A DNA stretch of 64,000 bases, from assembly GCA_904846145.1 (NCBI GenBank), contig CAJGZL010000001.1:248001-312000 (forward strand), in the 5' to 3' direction. Source of the stretch: Psychrobacter immobilis. Lineage in GTDB: Bacteria; Pseudomonadota; Gammaproteobacteria; Pseudomonadales; Moraxellaceae. Of the stretch, positions 55,525 through 63,629 are shown in pieces (within the stretch, counting starts at the first letter, position 1; the number at the start of each line of letters is the position of its first letter). Position numbers and translations under genes: made by a program. The notes under the pieces were generated by a model. It did not search any database. It was not told the origin of the DNA and worked only from the letters and a program-made list of their open reading frames with translations.

Positions 55525-56298
55525 ATGTCAAAACTGCGCACCGAAACGGTTACCGAAGTTCATCACTGGAACGACGCTCTATTCACTATTAAGACCACTC
55601 GTGACGATGGTCTGCGCTTTCGTAATGGCGAGTTTGCGATGATCGGTATTGTCGTTGATGGTAAGCCCTTATTGCGTGCTTACTCGATTGCCAGTCCTAA
55701 CTATGAAGATCACTTGGAGTTCTTTTCGATTAAAGTGCCTGATGGCCCACTCACCTCACGCCTGCAACATATCAAAGTCGGTGATGAGCTACTGGTCAGC
55801 AAAAAACCGACTGGCACCTTAGTACTCGATGATCTATTACCAGGCAAAAATCTATATATGTTAGCGACAGGTACAGGGCTTGCGCCATTTTTAGCATTGG
55901 CTCGTGATCCTGAAGTGTATGAGCGTTTTGAAAAGATTATTCTAGTGCATGGTGTCCGTAATGTTGCTGATTTGGCGTATCGTGAGATGTTCGAAAAAGA
56001 GCTCCCTGACGATGAAATCTTTGGAGAGTGGTATCGCGAAAAATTCATCTACTATCCAACGACGACGCGTGACGACTCTGAGCACACAGGTCGTATTACT
56101 GATCTTATGGAATCAGGTAAACTATTTGAAGATGTTGGCTTGCCGCAGATGAATAAAGACGATGATAGAGTGCTAATTTGTGGCAGTATGCCTTTCAATG
56201 CTGATGTCGCCAAAATCTTGGATGGATTTGGTTTGACCGTCTCGCCACGTATGGGCGTACAGGCCGATTATGTGATTGAGCGTGCCTTTGTCGGTTAG
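55525..56298 (+). CDS. fpr: Ferredoxin-NADP+ reductase
   Basis: FAD flavoprotein exchanging electrons between NADPH and ferredoxin/flavodoxin, 257 aa, bacterial subclass I. RAYSIASP binds FAD, GTGLAPFLALARDP and CGSMPFNADV bind NADP(H), and the C-terminus ends RAFVG. A GAGGA ribosome site precedes the ATG. Bacterial Fpr is often induced by oxidative stress; no SoxS or FinR site was recognised here. Confidence 0.93.
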   Translation: MSKLRTETVTEVHHWNDALFTIKTTRDDGLRFRNGEFAMIGIVVDGKPLLRAYSIASPNYEDHLEFFSIKVPDGPLTSRLQHIKVGDELLVSKKPTGTLVLDDLLPGKNLYMLATGTGLAPFLALARDPEVYERFEKIILVHGVRNVADLAYREMFEKELPDDEIFGEWYREKFIYYPTTTRDDSEHTGRITDLMESGKLFEDVGLPQMNKDDDRVLICGSMPFNADVAKILDGFGLTVSPRMGVQADYVIERAFVG

Positions 56299-56378
56299 AA
56301 GTTGGTTAAGGGTTAGCTCAGTCAGAAGTCGGTTTACTTAGCCGTTGATTTATTAAAGCTGGTTTTGATAAAAATAAC

Positions 56379-56406
56379 TTGACGGCTAAAAATAGACTGC
56401 TATAAT
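56379..56406 (+). promoter_or_regulatory. Sigma-70 promoter for tRNA-Leu
   Basis: TTGACG (56379-56384), a 16-base spacer, then perfect TATAAT (56401-56406), 41 bases before the tRNA. Confidence 0.8.
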
Positions 56407-56446
56407 ACGCACCCTACATAGCACGATATTACTGCTAACCCTACAT

Positions 56447-56531
56447 GCCGGTGTGGTGGAATGGTAGACACGACGGATTCAAAATCCGTTGCCTATAAAG
56501 CGTGTCGGTTCAAGTCCGACCACCGGTACCA
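56447..56531 (+). tRNA. tRNA-Leu (anticodon CAA)
   Basis: 85 bases with a long variable arm, as in class II tRNAs. The anticodon stem ACGGA/TCCGT holds loop TTCAAAA, giving anticodon CAA, which reads UUG. The T-arm GTCGG-TTCAAGT-CCGAC and encoded CCA are present. The first acceptor pair is G1-U72, not the usual G-C. Strong promoter and terminator flank it, so it is a single-gene unit. Confidence 0.95.
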
Positions 56532-56542
56532 TATAAAAGAAA

Positions 56543-56577
56543 ATACCGCTAGCATCTAAGCTTAGCGGTATTTTTTT
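56543..56577 (+). terminator. tRNA-Leu terminator
   Basis: ATACCGCTA / TAGCGGTAT stem followed by seven T. Confidence 0.85.
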
Positions 56578-56615
56578 GTCTGGCAGTTTTAGTTATCTAC
56601 ATAAAATCGCTAAAT

Positions 56616-57293
56616 CTACTCTACGTCATCTAATAGCTTGTTCAATACCTCAATGATATCGTCACCGATGATGCTGTCTTCTATATAGCTGACCAGCTCA
56701 CGTACCGTGGTCATATCCACCGCGCGAATACCAAAGCCTGCTAGCTGTTTATTGATAGTCGCTAAGCTCATGGCATCTAGCGTGTCCTCTTGCACCAGCC
56801 AATACATCTGCTCAAGCAAGGTATCTGTTTGCGCTAAAGTAGAATAACCATCGCCTTGGATAAATAAATTAAAATGATAATCTAGGGCAACATCACTGAT
56901 ATAAAAAGTACGCACACAATCTAAAGTATAAGCTGGTGGCGCTGCACCCTCTTCGTCTTTGTAGTCCTCTGCCAGCGTCTCTGCTACTAACTCGCCTAGT
57001 ATCTGGTAGTCGCCTACTTTTACTTTATGGTTATAAATAATGCAATAATCGGCTATGGCCTCAAAGATAATCGCGCTAACATCTAAGGTATTATTATCGA
57101 TATCATAAAAGGCTTTTAGGGCAGGTAAAAACTCTGCAAGCTTGTCATCAGGGACTGAAATTAAAAACTGCTGTTCATATATTTTGACCATGTCATCAGG
57201 AGTATAGGTATTGGCGCTATTGGTCTCGTTTCTGCCCGTAGGTTTTAGGGGAATAAAATTAAAGGGGTTATTAGTGGTATTATCAGTGGTCAT
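56616..57293 (-). CDS. Acidic cytoplasmic protein of unknown function
   Basis: 225 aa, strongly acidic, mostly helical, no signal or membrane segment. Asn/Thr-rich N-terminus (MTTDNTTNNPFNFIPLK), then PDDKLAEFLPALKAFYD and YWLVQEDTLDAMSLATINKQ. No family recognised. It converges with the tRNA unit upstream of the restriction island. Long and well-formed codon use support a real gene. Confidence 0.7.
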   Translation of the reverse strand: MTTDNTTNNPFNFIPLKPTGRNETNSANTYTPDDMVKIYEQQFLISVPDDKLAEFLPALKAFYDIDNNTLDVSAIIFEAIADYCIIYNHKVKVGDYQILGELVAETLAEDYKDEEGAAPPAYTLDCVRTFYISDVALDYHFNLFIQGDGYSTLAQTDTLLEQMYWLVQEDTLDAMSLATINKQLAGFGIRAVDMTTVRELVSYIEDSIIGDDIIEVLNKLLDDVE

Positions 57294-57602
57294 GCAGGAC
57301 AGCCTTTTCGATTCAGAGTAGAGATATTTAACCGCTATTATCGCTTATTCAGTGGCTTTTTGATATGGTCTGTCCTAGGTTTTACTGGTGTTTTACCGGC
57401 CTATTATGCTAAGAGTGTTCATCTCGTAGGCTGTGACTTTAGCCCAGAAAAAGCTATGTGGAATAATTGTTTTGGATTAACTGATTAGGTTATGTAGATT
57501 AAAAATAGAACCATACTTTGTAATTAAAGTAGTTTTCATACATTTCTAGCCTAACTTATAGGTATTGTGTACACTAACCGACAAATTTAAGCTAAATTTT
57601 TG
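57294..57602. other. Intergenic region before the restriction island
   Basis: About 309 bases. A start-less frame of 52 codons (57333-57488) reads LIWSVLGFTGVLPAYYAKS and continues to a stop, with a membrane-like stretch; it could be a gene fragment. Otherwise only AT-rich sequence is seen. Confidence 0.35.
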
Positions 57603-58022
57603 ATGGATACGTTAATGGCTGATATGAACCTTGCAGAAAAACTGAAAGAATTTACGTCTAAATGGGTTCAAGCGACAAGAGAGTCTTTTTCTAATCATTG
57701 GCTTGCCAACTTTTTTAGAAATGACGTTAAAAAAGATATAGAAGACATAGTAAAAGATTTTGATAATACCTATCAAGTAAAAGCTAGTGCTGGCGCTGGA
57801 AATTGGGCGAACGTGCCATGGCTATCTATTCTTAATCCTAAAATCACTACCACCACACAAGATGGTATTTATCCTGTTTATCTTTTCAGCGCTGATGGTT
57901 CAGGATTTTATCTATCTTTAAATCAAGGGACTACTGAGCCCAAGAATAAGTTTGGGAAGGTTGAAGCGGACATCAGATCAAAACTCATTAAAGATTATGG
58001 CTGTGTTCTAGCGATATGTTAA
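57603..58022 (+). CDS. Isolated McrB N-terminal (DUF3578) domain protein
   Basis: 139 aa matching only the MrcB_N/DUF3578 DNA-recognition domain of McrB-type restriction proteins: YQVKASAGAGNWANVPWLSI, TTQDGIYPVYLFSADGSGFY and LSLNQGTTEP. A normal McrB continues with an AAA+ GTPase domain (GxxGxGKT), which is absent; the frame ends in KDYGCVLAIC. The last codons lie in the left arm of a 22-base inverted repeat. Starts at 57603, 57615 or 57624 are possible; 57615 has the best ribosome site (GGATAC). Either a truncated mcrB or a domain kept alone, for example as a decoy or binding protein. Truncation is favoured by context. Confidence 0.8.
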   Translation: MDTLMADMNLAEKLKEFTSKWVQATRESFSNHWLANFFRNDVKKDIEDIVKDFDNTYQVKASAGAGNWANVPWLSILNPKITTTTQDGIYPVYLFSADGSGFYLSLNQGTTEPKNKFGKVEADIRSKLIKDYGCVLAIC

Positions 58023-58053
58023 TTGCTAATCAACACATCGTTAGAACACAGCC
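57999..58053. repeat. 22-base inverted repeat at DUF3578/methyltransferase junction
   Basis: Arms 57999-58020 and 58032-58053, 20 of 22 positions complementary plus one G-T, with an 11-base loop. It covers the last codons and stop of the DUF3578 gene. No T-run follows, so it is not a standard terminator. Confidence 0.85.
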
Positions 58054-58114
58054 AATATGATAAAATGTGAAATTTAAGACTGCGAACTGCAATTTTAATT
58101 TTTTATTAATCATA

Positions 58115-60211
58115 TTAAAGAATTTTAGAAGCTAAGCGTAATTGCAAGTTTAGTTTGAAGAACAATTTACCATTATTTTCTCGATAAATGTTACCGAAAC
58201 CGTGTTTTCCACTTGATGCGGTTTCAAAAAATGTCTGCTGATAGAAGAAATCTTTAAGAACGGCTTCTTTATTCGTGTGGTAAAAAACTAAGTCTCCATT
58301 ATCTTTTACCAACATGACAGCCTTGGTTTTGGAATTGCCATCCCATTTAACGGAAGGAAAGATTCCGAGCATAGTAGCTTTAATGAAATCTTTTAATCTA
58401 CAAACTATCTCTTCTCTTCTAGTATCGTCTATTTTTTGATTTTCAATATGCTTACTTAATCTATTACCACTAGTCTGTTTTGAATAAAAGCTTAGTAGTA
58501 AATTAGATAGTATATGAGGCATATCACTATCTACCTTTTTAAGCGTGGATTGATAGACAGGATTCTCACACTCTACAAAATTCAAACTACCTCCAAGCTC
58601 TTCTATCTTAGCTATGCGTTTTTTAATTTTCCCAGGGTTTGCTGTATTGTTTATCTCATCCATATACTTAGCATCTAAACCTATCACTTCATATATAAAA
58701 TTCGTGGCTCGAGATGCGTTTAAAAGGCTCGGCGACTCTCCTATAAAAGATTTAATACTGGTGCCTTGGTTGAAGTACGGCATGTTATTTTCTGAGAAAG
58801 AAAGTACAGTGTCATTCTTCTCGTTAGACTTACCTTTTGTTTCTTCTATACCTAATAATCGGAACTTATTATCAATAACGTCAATACTAAAGGTTTTTTC
58901 ACCCTCATGTAGCTTATCTACTATGTGTACTAGCTCTGCTTTTGTAATTATATTGGACGACTTATAAGTTCTTGGGTTCCCATCAGCACCATCATTATCA
59001 TCAAAAATAAGGCAATATTTGTCTCTAAATATATTTTCATTTTCTATTAGGCTTTTGTCTTCTAAACCATCATGTATATCAACCAGACTATCATTATCAA
59101 AACTATAGAACATTTCTTTTAGCTCAATACACTTGCTACTTGAGTGTATTTTCATCACGTTTATTACTTCATCAGTAGGCTCTGATTTTAGATCTCCATA
59201 GGCTATGATTGAACTGTATATTACTTTTAACAAAGCATACATTTCGCTTAACTCGCCTTTGTTCCTTTTAGTTTCCATCATATCTTCTTCTAGTAAGTTT
59301 GAATTATTATTTATATAACTGAAAACAGATTCAGCTACTTTGCTCACGACTTCTACACACACACTATTACCAAGTTGCTTCATTGACTGACTTTGAGATA
59401 CTGGAAATTCAAAATCATCAGGCAAGGCCATCATCTTTTTTGCTTCAACGATTCCTACTCTTTTCACCTCGCCGTTCACACGATAGAACTCATAATTTCT
59501 ACGATCATCAATTTTTGAACCCTTACCTCCAACACGAAGTGTAAAACCGACCTCCCTTTCACATGGTTCACCAAAAATATCTGACATTGTGTATGTCAAT
59601 GGAACTTTGGGTGGAAAATGAAATAGTGGTAAATTTTTTCCTCCCTTAAACCCCACTATAAATACCCTAGGACGAAGCTGAGGTATATTGTAGTCAGATG
59701 CTTTCAAGACTTGGTAATGAACACTATATCCTGCCTCTTTTAGCAATTCTTGAATAGTCGCGAAAGTCTTTCCATTATCATGTTTGATAAGGTGTCTTAC
59801 ATTCTCCAAAATAAAAGCCTTTGGTCTTTTTTGCTTCAAAATATCTAAAATACAAAAAAACAAATTCCCACGTTCAGAATCTTCTCCATCTTGGAAGCCT
59901 TTTTTTAATCCAGCTTGGGAGAACGGCTGACAAGGAAACCCTGCACATAAAATATCGTGATCAGGTATTTGTTCTCCAGATATCTTCCTAATGTCATCAT
60001 TAAAATCAAAGTCTCTTGTGTCAAAGTTTTTTTCATATGTCTGTCTTGCAAACTTATCTTTTTCAGATGCAAATACACATTCTGCTCCTAATTTAGATAA
60101 TGCTAAATGAAACCCTCCAATCCCAGCAAATAGGTCTATAAATTTTAAATCTTTAGCTTTTTTATCAGTATTTTGTTCTTCAGCTTCAATTGAAAACAGT
60201 TCTAAATTCAT
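58115..60211 (-). CDS. Fused C5-cytosine methyltransferase / HpaII-family restriction endonuclease
   Basis: 698 aa, one frame. Residues 20-305 are a C5-cytosine DNA methyltransferase: motif I DLFAGIGGFH, catalytic Cys94 in GFPCQPFSQAG, ENVRHL, QLRPRVFIVG, the target region FTLRVGGKGS-IDDRRN, and GNSV. Residues 311-698 match HpaII-family endonucleases, starting MMETKRNKGELSEMYALLK, with GTSIKSFIGESPSLLNASRATNFIYEV read in parts and the end HGFGNIY...LFFKLNLQLRL. Recognition of CCGG is inferred from both halves. The joint at residue 311 follows AGAAGAAGAT, which could act as an internal ribosome site for the nuclease alone. AT-rich, likely acquired. It is reversed between the two truncated McrBC-type genes. 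Confidence 0.85.
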   Translation of the reverse strand: MNLELFSIEAEEQNTDKKAKDLKFIDLFAGIGGFHLALSKLGAECVFASEKDKFARQTYEKNFDTRDFDFNDDIRKISGEQIPDHDILCAGFPCQPFSQAGLKKGFQDGEDSERGNLFFCILDILKQKRPKAFILENVRHLIKHDNGKTFATIQELLKEAGYSVHYQVLKASDYNIPQLRPRVFIVGFKGGKNLPLFHFPPKVPLTYTMSDIFGEPCEREVGFTLRVGGKGSKIDDRRNYEFYRVNGEVKRVGIVEAKKMMALPDDFEFPVSQSQSMKQLGNSVCVEVVSKVAESVFSYINNNSNLLEEDMMETKRNKGELSEMYALLKVIYSSIIAYGDLKSEPTDEVINVMKIHSSSKCIELKEMFYSFDNDSLVDIHDGLEDKSLIENENIFRDKYCLIFDDNDGADGNPRTYKSSNIITKAELVHIVDKLHEGEKTFSIDVIDNKFRLLGIEETKGKSNEKNDTVLSFSENNMPYFNQGTSIKSFIGESPSLLNASRATNFIYEVIGLDAKYMDEINNTANPGKIKKRIAKIEELGGSLNFVECENPVYQSTLKKVDSDMPHILSNLLLSFYSKQTSGNRLSKHIENQKIDDTRREEIVCRLKDFIKATMLGIFPSVKWDGNSKTKAVMLVKDNGDLVFYHTNKEAVLKDFFYQQTFFETASSGKHGFGNIYRENNGKLFFKLNLQLRLASKIL

Positions 60212-60376
60212 TTGATTTTCCAGTTCGTTTTTCAGTCTAATAAGAAGGCCTTTTCTACTATTGAAATCATCACAGTAATTCTTTCAATTAGTGATTAGCA
60301 AAACCAACATACTTTGAATACACCTTTGTACCTAATCTGATTATTATAAATAGTTTACAGTTAACGCATATATGAC

Positions 60377-62227
60377 ATGCACACTATCCAATTCGATTAT
60401 ATCAAAGAATGGTGCTTAAAAACGAATTACGGCCTAAGCACAAAGGTAAAGCAAGACTTCGCTAACGGTCTGTATCAACAGCGCTATGCCATCACCAAAA
60501 AGCAGCTGAGCGTAGACACTCCAGAGAATCAGTTTATCAAGATGGTGATCTCTACTACTAAAAAGCGCTTGGCTGCGTTTGAAAATAAACTAAGGCAAAA
60601 TGATGCTGCGCCTGATAGACAGCGACTGTCTGTAAGCTTTTTAGAAGAGCTGCATCAATGGCAGCAGCCCCTACAAAGACTATTGAAGCAAGGGTTTATG
60701 ACTGAGGTTGGTGATTATAATGGTCGCAGTAGTGAGTCACTCGTGTTACAGCAAAAGGTCGGCTACAGCTCCGTATATCGCATTTGGCAGCAGCTCAAGT
60801 TTTACTTAGAAGTGTTCGATAGTCAGTCTAGTATCTCTATGAAGTCGGTTGCAGAGATCTATGAAGTTTGGTGTTTTTTAACGCTAAAAGATATCTTGAT
60901 AGATGAGTTGGGCTTTGAAGAAACAGTGACTAAAAAACAAGCACTCAAGCTCAATGATTATTTTGAGTATCAGCTAAAAGATGGATTCGTAGGTGCCTTT
61001 GAATTTGTACGGAGCGATGGCGTGACCGCGAAGCTCGCTCATGAGCCGCACTTCAAAAAAAATAGCCAAGGTGTTCGAACTTATTCCGTGAGTCAAAAGC
61101 CTGATATTCTCTTAGAAGTGACATTACCTAATAAGCAGCGCTTTATTTGGTTATTTGACGCCAAATACCGTATCAAAACGGTTAAAGGTCATTATGATGA
61201 GCCTGATGAAGATATTGATACTATTGATTTTGTACCAAATGACGCACTCAATCAGATGCACCGTTACCGTGACGCTCTAATTCGAGTGACTAAAAGTAAT
61301 ACTGATGAAGACAAGAACACTCTTAGTGAGCAAAAAAGCCGTCCAGTATTTGGCGCTTTTGCTTTATATCCTGGTAATTTTGATCAAGTGAATAGTGACA
61401 ATCCTTACTTTAGCGCTATTGATGAGATAAGCATTGGAGCCTTTGCCTTATTACCTGATGCCTTATCCTCCGAATCCTCCGAATCCTCTAATAACTTACA
61501 GCCCAATCCAAAAAACAGCAATGGCCATTATTGGTTACTAGATTTTTTACGTCAGCAACTTGGCACCTACCCAAGTACTAAGCAGATCGCTAATAGTACA
61601 CCAGTAAGCACTCAGTCAAATATCGGTGCGGTCAATAGCCCTACTCTAGCCTATCAAAGTAGTAGTAAAACTTTGCAGGCGCAAAAAACTCATAATATTG
61701 CCGAGCATATATACTTACAAGATGCTGCGCGTATTGCTAGTACAGGTATGCAGCAAGTGCTCTATCCTGATCTCACCTTAACTATGGCAATAGCCCCAAA
61801 ATCAGGACGTCAACAAGACTACATTAATAACTTCAAACAAGGTATCGCTCAGTGGTATCACTTACCACAGAAGACATTTTTAGACAAATATAAGCAACAC
61901 ATCATTGATGAGATAGGCTATTTAGCCTTAGCTGTTACTGATGAGCAGATAACTAATACTAAGCAAATTAACAGGATATGGCCCATTAAAAACGTCACTC
62001 TTATCGCTAGAAGTGCGATAACAGAGATTCAGGCTGGCAAGCGTTCTAATAGCAAAGCGTTGTACTATTTATTCGAATTAGATAAACCGCTAAGTTTGAA
62101 AGACAGTATCAATAAAGTGCCGCTTCGCAAATTCAAAGACGCGATGAAGCTGACAACTTTAGCGCATCTACAACGAGCAGACGAGTTTGATGACATTACA
62201 CAGGTGTATCAAAGCGCTTTAGCGTAA
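60377..62227 (+). CDS. DUF2357/PD-(D/E)xK nuclease, probably N-truncated
   Basis: 616 aa related to DUF2357-type restriction nucleases that partner McrB-like GTPases. SVDTPENQFIKMVISTTKKRL is the segment usually found after about 230 residues of N-terminal DUF2357 sequence, here lying near residue 45, so the front is missing. The nuclease core shows KPDILLEVTL and FIWLFDAKYRIKT (Asp...Asp-Ala-Lys), then DALNQMHRYRDALI, consistent with an intact PD-(D/E)xK site. No ribosome site precedes the ATG. The C-terminal part has a Ser/Asn-rich linker (SSESSNNLQPNPKNSN). Without an AAA+ partner the system may be inactive. Confidence 0.75.
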   Translation: MHTIQFDYIKEWCLKTNYGLSTKVKQDFANGLYQQRYAITKKQLSVDTPENQFIKMVISTTKKRLAAFENKLRQNDAAPDRQRLSVSFLEELHQWQQPLQRLLKQGFMTEVGDYNGRSSESLVLQQKVGYSSVYRIWQQLKFYLEVFDSQSSISMKSVAEIYEVWCFLTLKDILIDELGFEETVTKKQALKLNDYFEYQLKDGFVGAFEFVRSDGVTAKLAHEPHFKKNSQGVRTYSVSQKPDILLEVTLPNKQRFIWLFDAKYRIKTVKGHYDEPDEDIDTIDFVPNDALNQMHRYRDALIRVTKSNTDEDKNTLSEQKSRPVFGAFALYPGNFDQVNSDNPYFSAIDEISIGAFALLPDALSSESSESSNNLQPNPKNSNGHYWLLDFLRQQLGTYPSTKQIANSTPVSTQSNIGAVNSPTLAYQSSSKTLQAQKTHNIAEHIYLQDAARIASTGMQQVLYPDLTLTMAIAPKSGRQQDYINNFKQGIAQWYHLPQKTFLDKYKQHIIDEIGYLALAVTDEQITNTKQINRIWPIKNVTLIARSAITEIQAGKRSNSKALYYLFELDKPLSLKDSINKVPLRKFKDAMKLTTLAHLQRADEFDDITQVYQSALA

Positions 62228-62261
62228 GTGTGACAAGACAATAGTGACCTAATGTTCGATA

Positions 62262-62528
62262 TTAACAGGGTTCATAAGTGCACAGATTTTTCTCACTCTT
62301 TGTGAGAGCGACTATCTTAATAGGAACAGCAAATGACCATGCCATACCCGCTGTGCAGTAAAAAACCCCATTATGAAAAGACACAATCCTCACTGTAAAG
62401 TCATTATCATCATGACCCATCATAGCCTCTTCATCACTATTATCAGATACCGCGCACCATATCTTACTGGCACCTTTAGCGAGCATATCACGTGCCAAAT
62501 CACTACCTTCAAAAATAGTATCATTCAT
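62262..62528 (-). CDS. Small protein of unknown function
   Basis: 88 aa, soluble, with a perfect GAGGAG ribosome site seven bases ahead of the ATG, which supports translation. Sequence MNDTIFEGSDLARDMLAKG, an acidic middle (DNSDEEAMMGHDDND) and a C-terminal basic/Cys end (SEKNLCTYEPC). No family recognised. It converges with the nuclease gene, 34 bases apart. Confidence 0.6.
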   Translation of the reverse strand: MNDTIFEGSDLARDMLAKGASKIWCAVSDNSDEEAMMGHDDNDFTVRIVSFHNGVFYCTAGMAWSFAVPIKIVALTKSEKNLCTYEPC

Positions 62529-63028
62529 GACTATCTCCTCTAATTATATGATTTTTGTTCACTTAGTACCCTCTAAATCAGACGACTTACACTTAGTGTA
62601 GCTATTTATTAAACGTTTGTAATGTGGCTTGCTTATGATTTATGATAGGCGGTATGATAAATGTGACAGATGACATAAATTCTTACGAATACTTAACTAA
62701 TTTATATCTCCTTATCTACTAAAAATATTAAATCTTAATATGAGTAATTTTTAGCAGCATTGATAATGAATTGATAGCGTGATAGTAAAGAGTTTTAAAA
62801 CATGCTTTGATATTTTAATGACAATAAAATATAGTCTTATACCTTTTACAGTAGGATAAGCAATATTAAGTTTGATAAATAGACTTTAAAGCTATAAGTT
62901 AATATCATCCATATAAAAACCCCGTGCTAGCAGCATAGGCCAGTACGGGGTTTTTATATGGATATAATCAGTTAAAAGGTAATCAAGCTTAACATAATAG
63001 TCATAACCTATTAGATAAAGCACCTTAA
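62529..63028. other. AT-rich intergenic region
   Basis: 500 bases with no convincing gene. It contains the long-armed hairpin at 62907-62963 and otherwise only AT-rich sequence where promoters for the minus-strand 88-aa gene may lie. Confidence 0.5.
62907..62963. terminator. Long-armed bidirectional terminator
   Basis: 22-base arms (62907-62928 and 62942-62963, one G-T pair) around a 13-base loop. The core AAAAACCCCGT/ACGGGGTTTTT is terminator-like in both directions. It lies beyond the stop of the minus-strand gene at 63029. Confidence 0.75.
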
Positions 63029-63514
63029 TTAGGACATATTATAAATGACCACATAGGGAATGCAAAAAGCCTTACTCTTTTTAATAGGTTTAAAACAGTA
63101 CAAAACATTATTCAAATCAGGGATAGGCTGATCATAATATTGAGCCATTCTAGTGGCAGATATGCGCTTAAAACTAGTCGCATCAATCATAATGACTTCT
63201 GCTGTGTTATCATTGATAGCGATAGTTTCTTGCAAATCATACATCTCTTCATTGTCACCAAATCGAAAAGTCGCACTGTTCACAGTTGACACAAGATTGC
63301 CATTACTAGTAGTAAAGTTTAGTTGTTGAACGCTGTAAACCATACTTGAGCCTATGGCACCTTCAAAACTACAGTCGATCTGCTTAAGCAATTGCTTATC
63401 TGATAAAGATACGATACTGCAAGAAGTATTTCCTGACACTTCACTGACCATAGCGACCGCGTTGCCAGAGAGCAACATCAATGACAAGAGCATCAATGCA
63501 GTTTTAGTAGCCAT
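63029..63514 (-). CDS. Secreted protein of unknown function
   Basis: 161 aa with a signal peptide (MATKTALMLLSLMLLSGNAVA, cleavage after AVA). The mature part is beta-rich with four cysteines (NTSCSIV, QIDCSFEG, VLYCFKP, AFCIPY), likely forming periplasmic disulfides. GAGGAG lies eight bases before the ATG. No family recognised; a lone gene with its own terminator. Confidence 0.7.
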   Translation of the reverse strand: MATKTALMLLSLMLLSGNAVAMVSEVSGNTSCSIVSLSDKQLLKQIDCSFEGAIGSSMVYSVQQLNFTTSNGNLVSTVNSATFRFGDNEEMYDLQETIAINDNTAEVIMIDATSFKRISATRMAQYYDQPIPDLNNVLYCFKPIKKSKAFCIPYVVIYNMS

Positions 63515-63629
63515 ATTAATGACTCCTCAATTACAAGTGATTGAGCTTAGCGCTTATATTGATAATACGCTTATTTAAGCTTTAAATCTATACCATAGCG
63601 ATTAAAAGTCATCTATTATAAATCTTGGC

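Noticed and set aside
57999-58053. Standard intrinsic terminator
   Set aside because: Arms are long enough, but no T-run follows on either strand.
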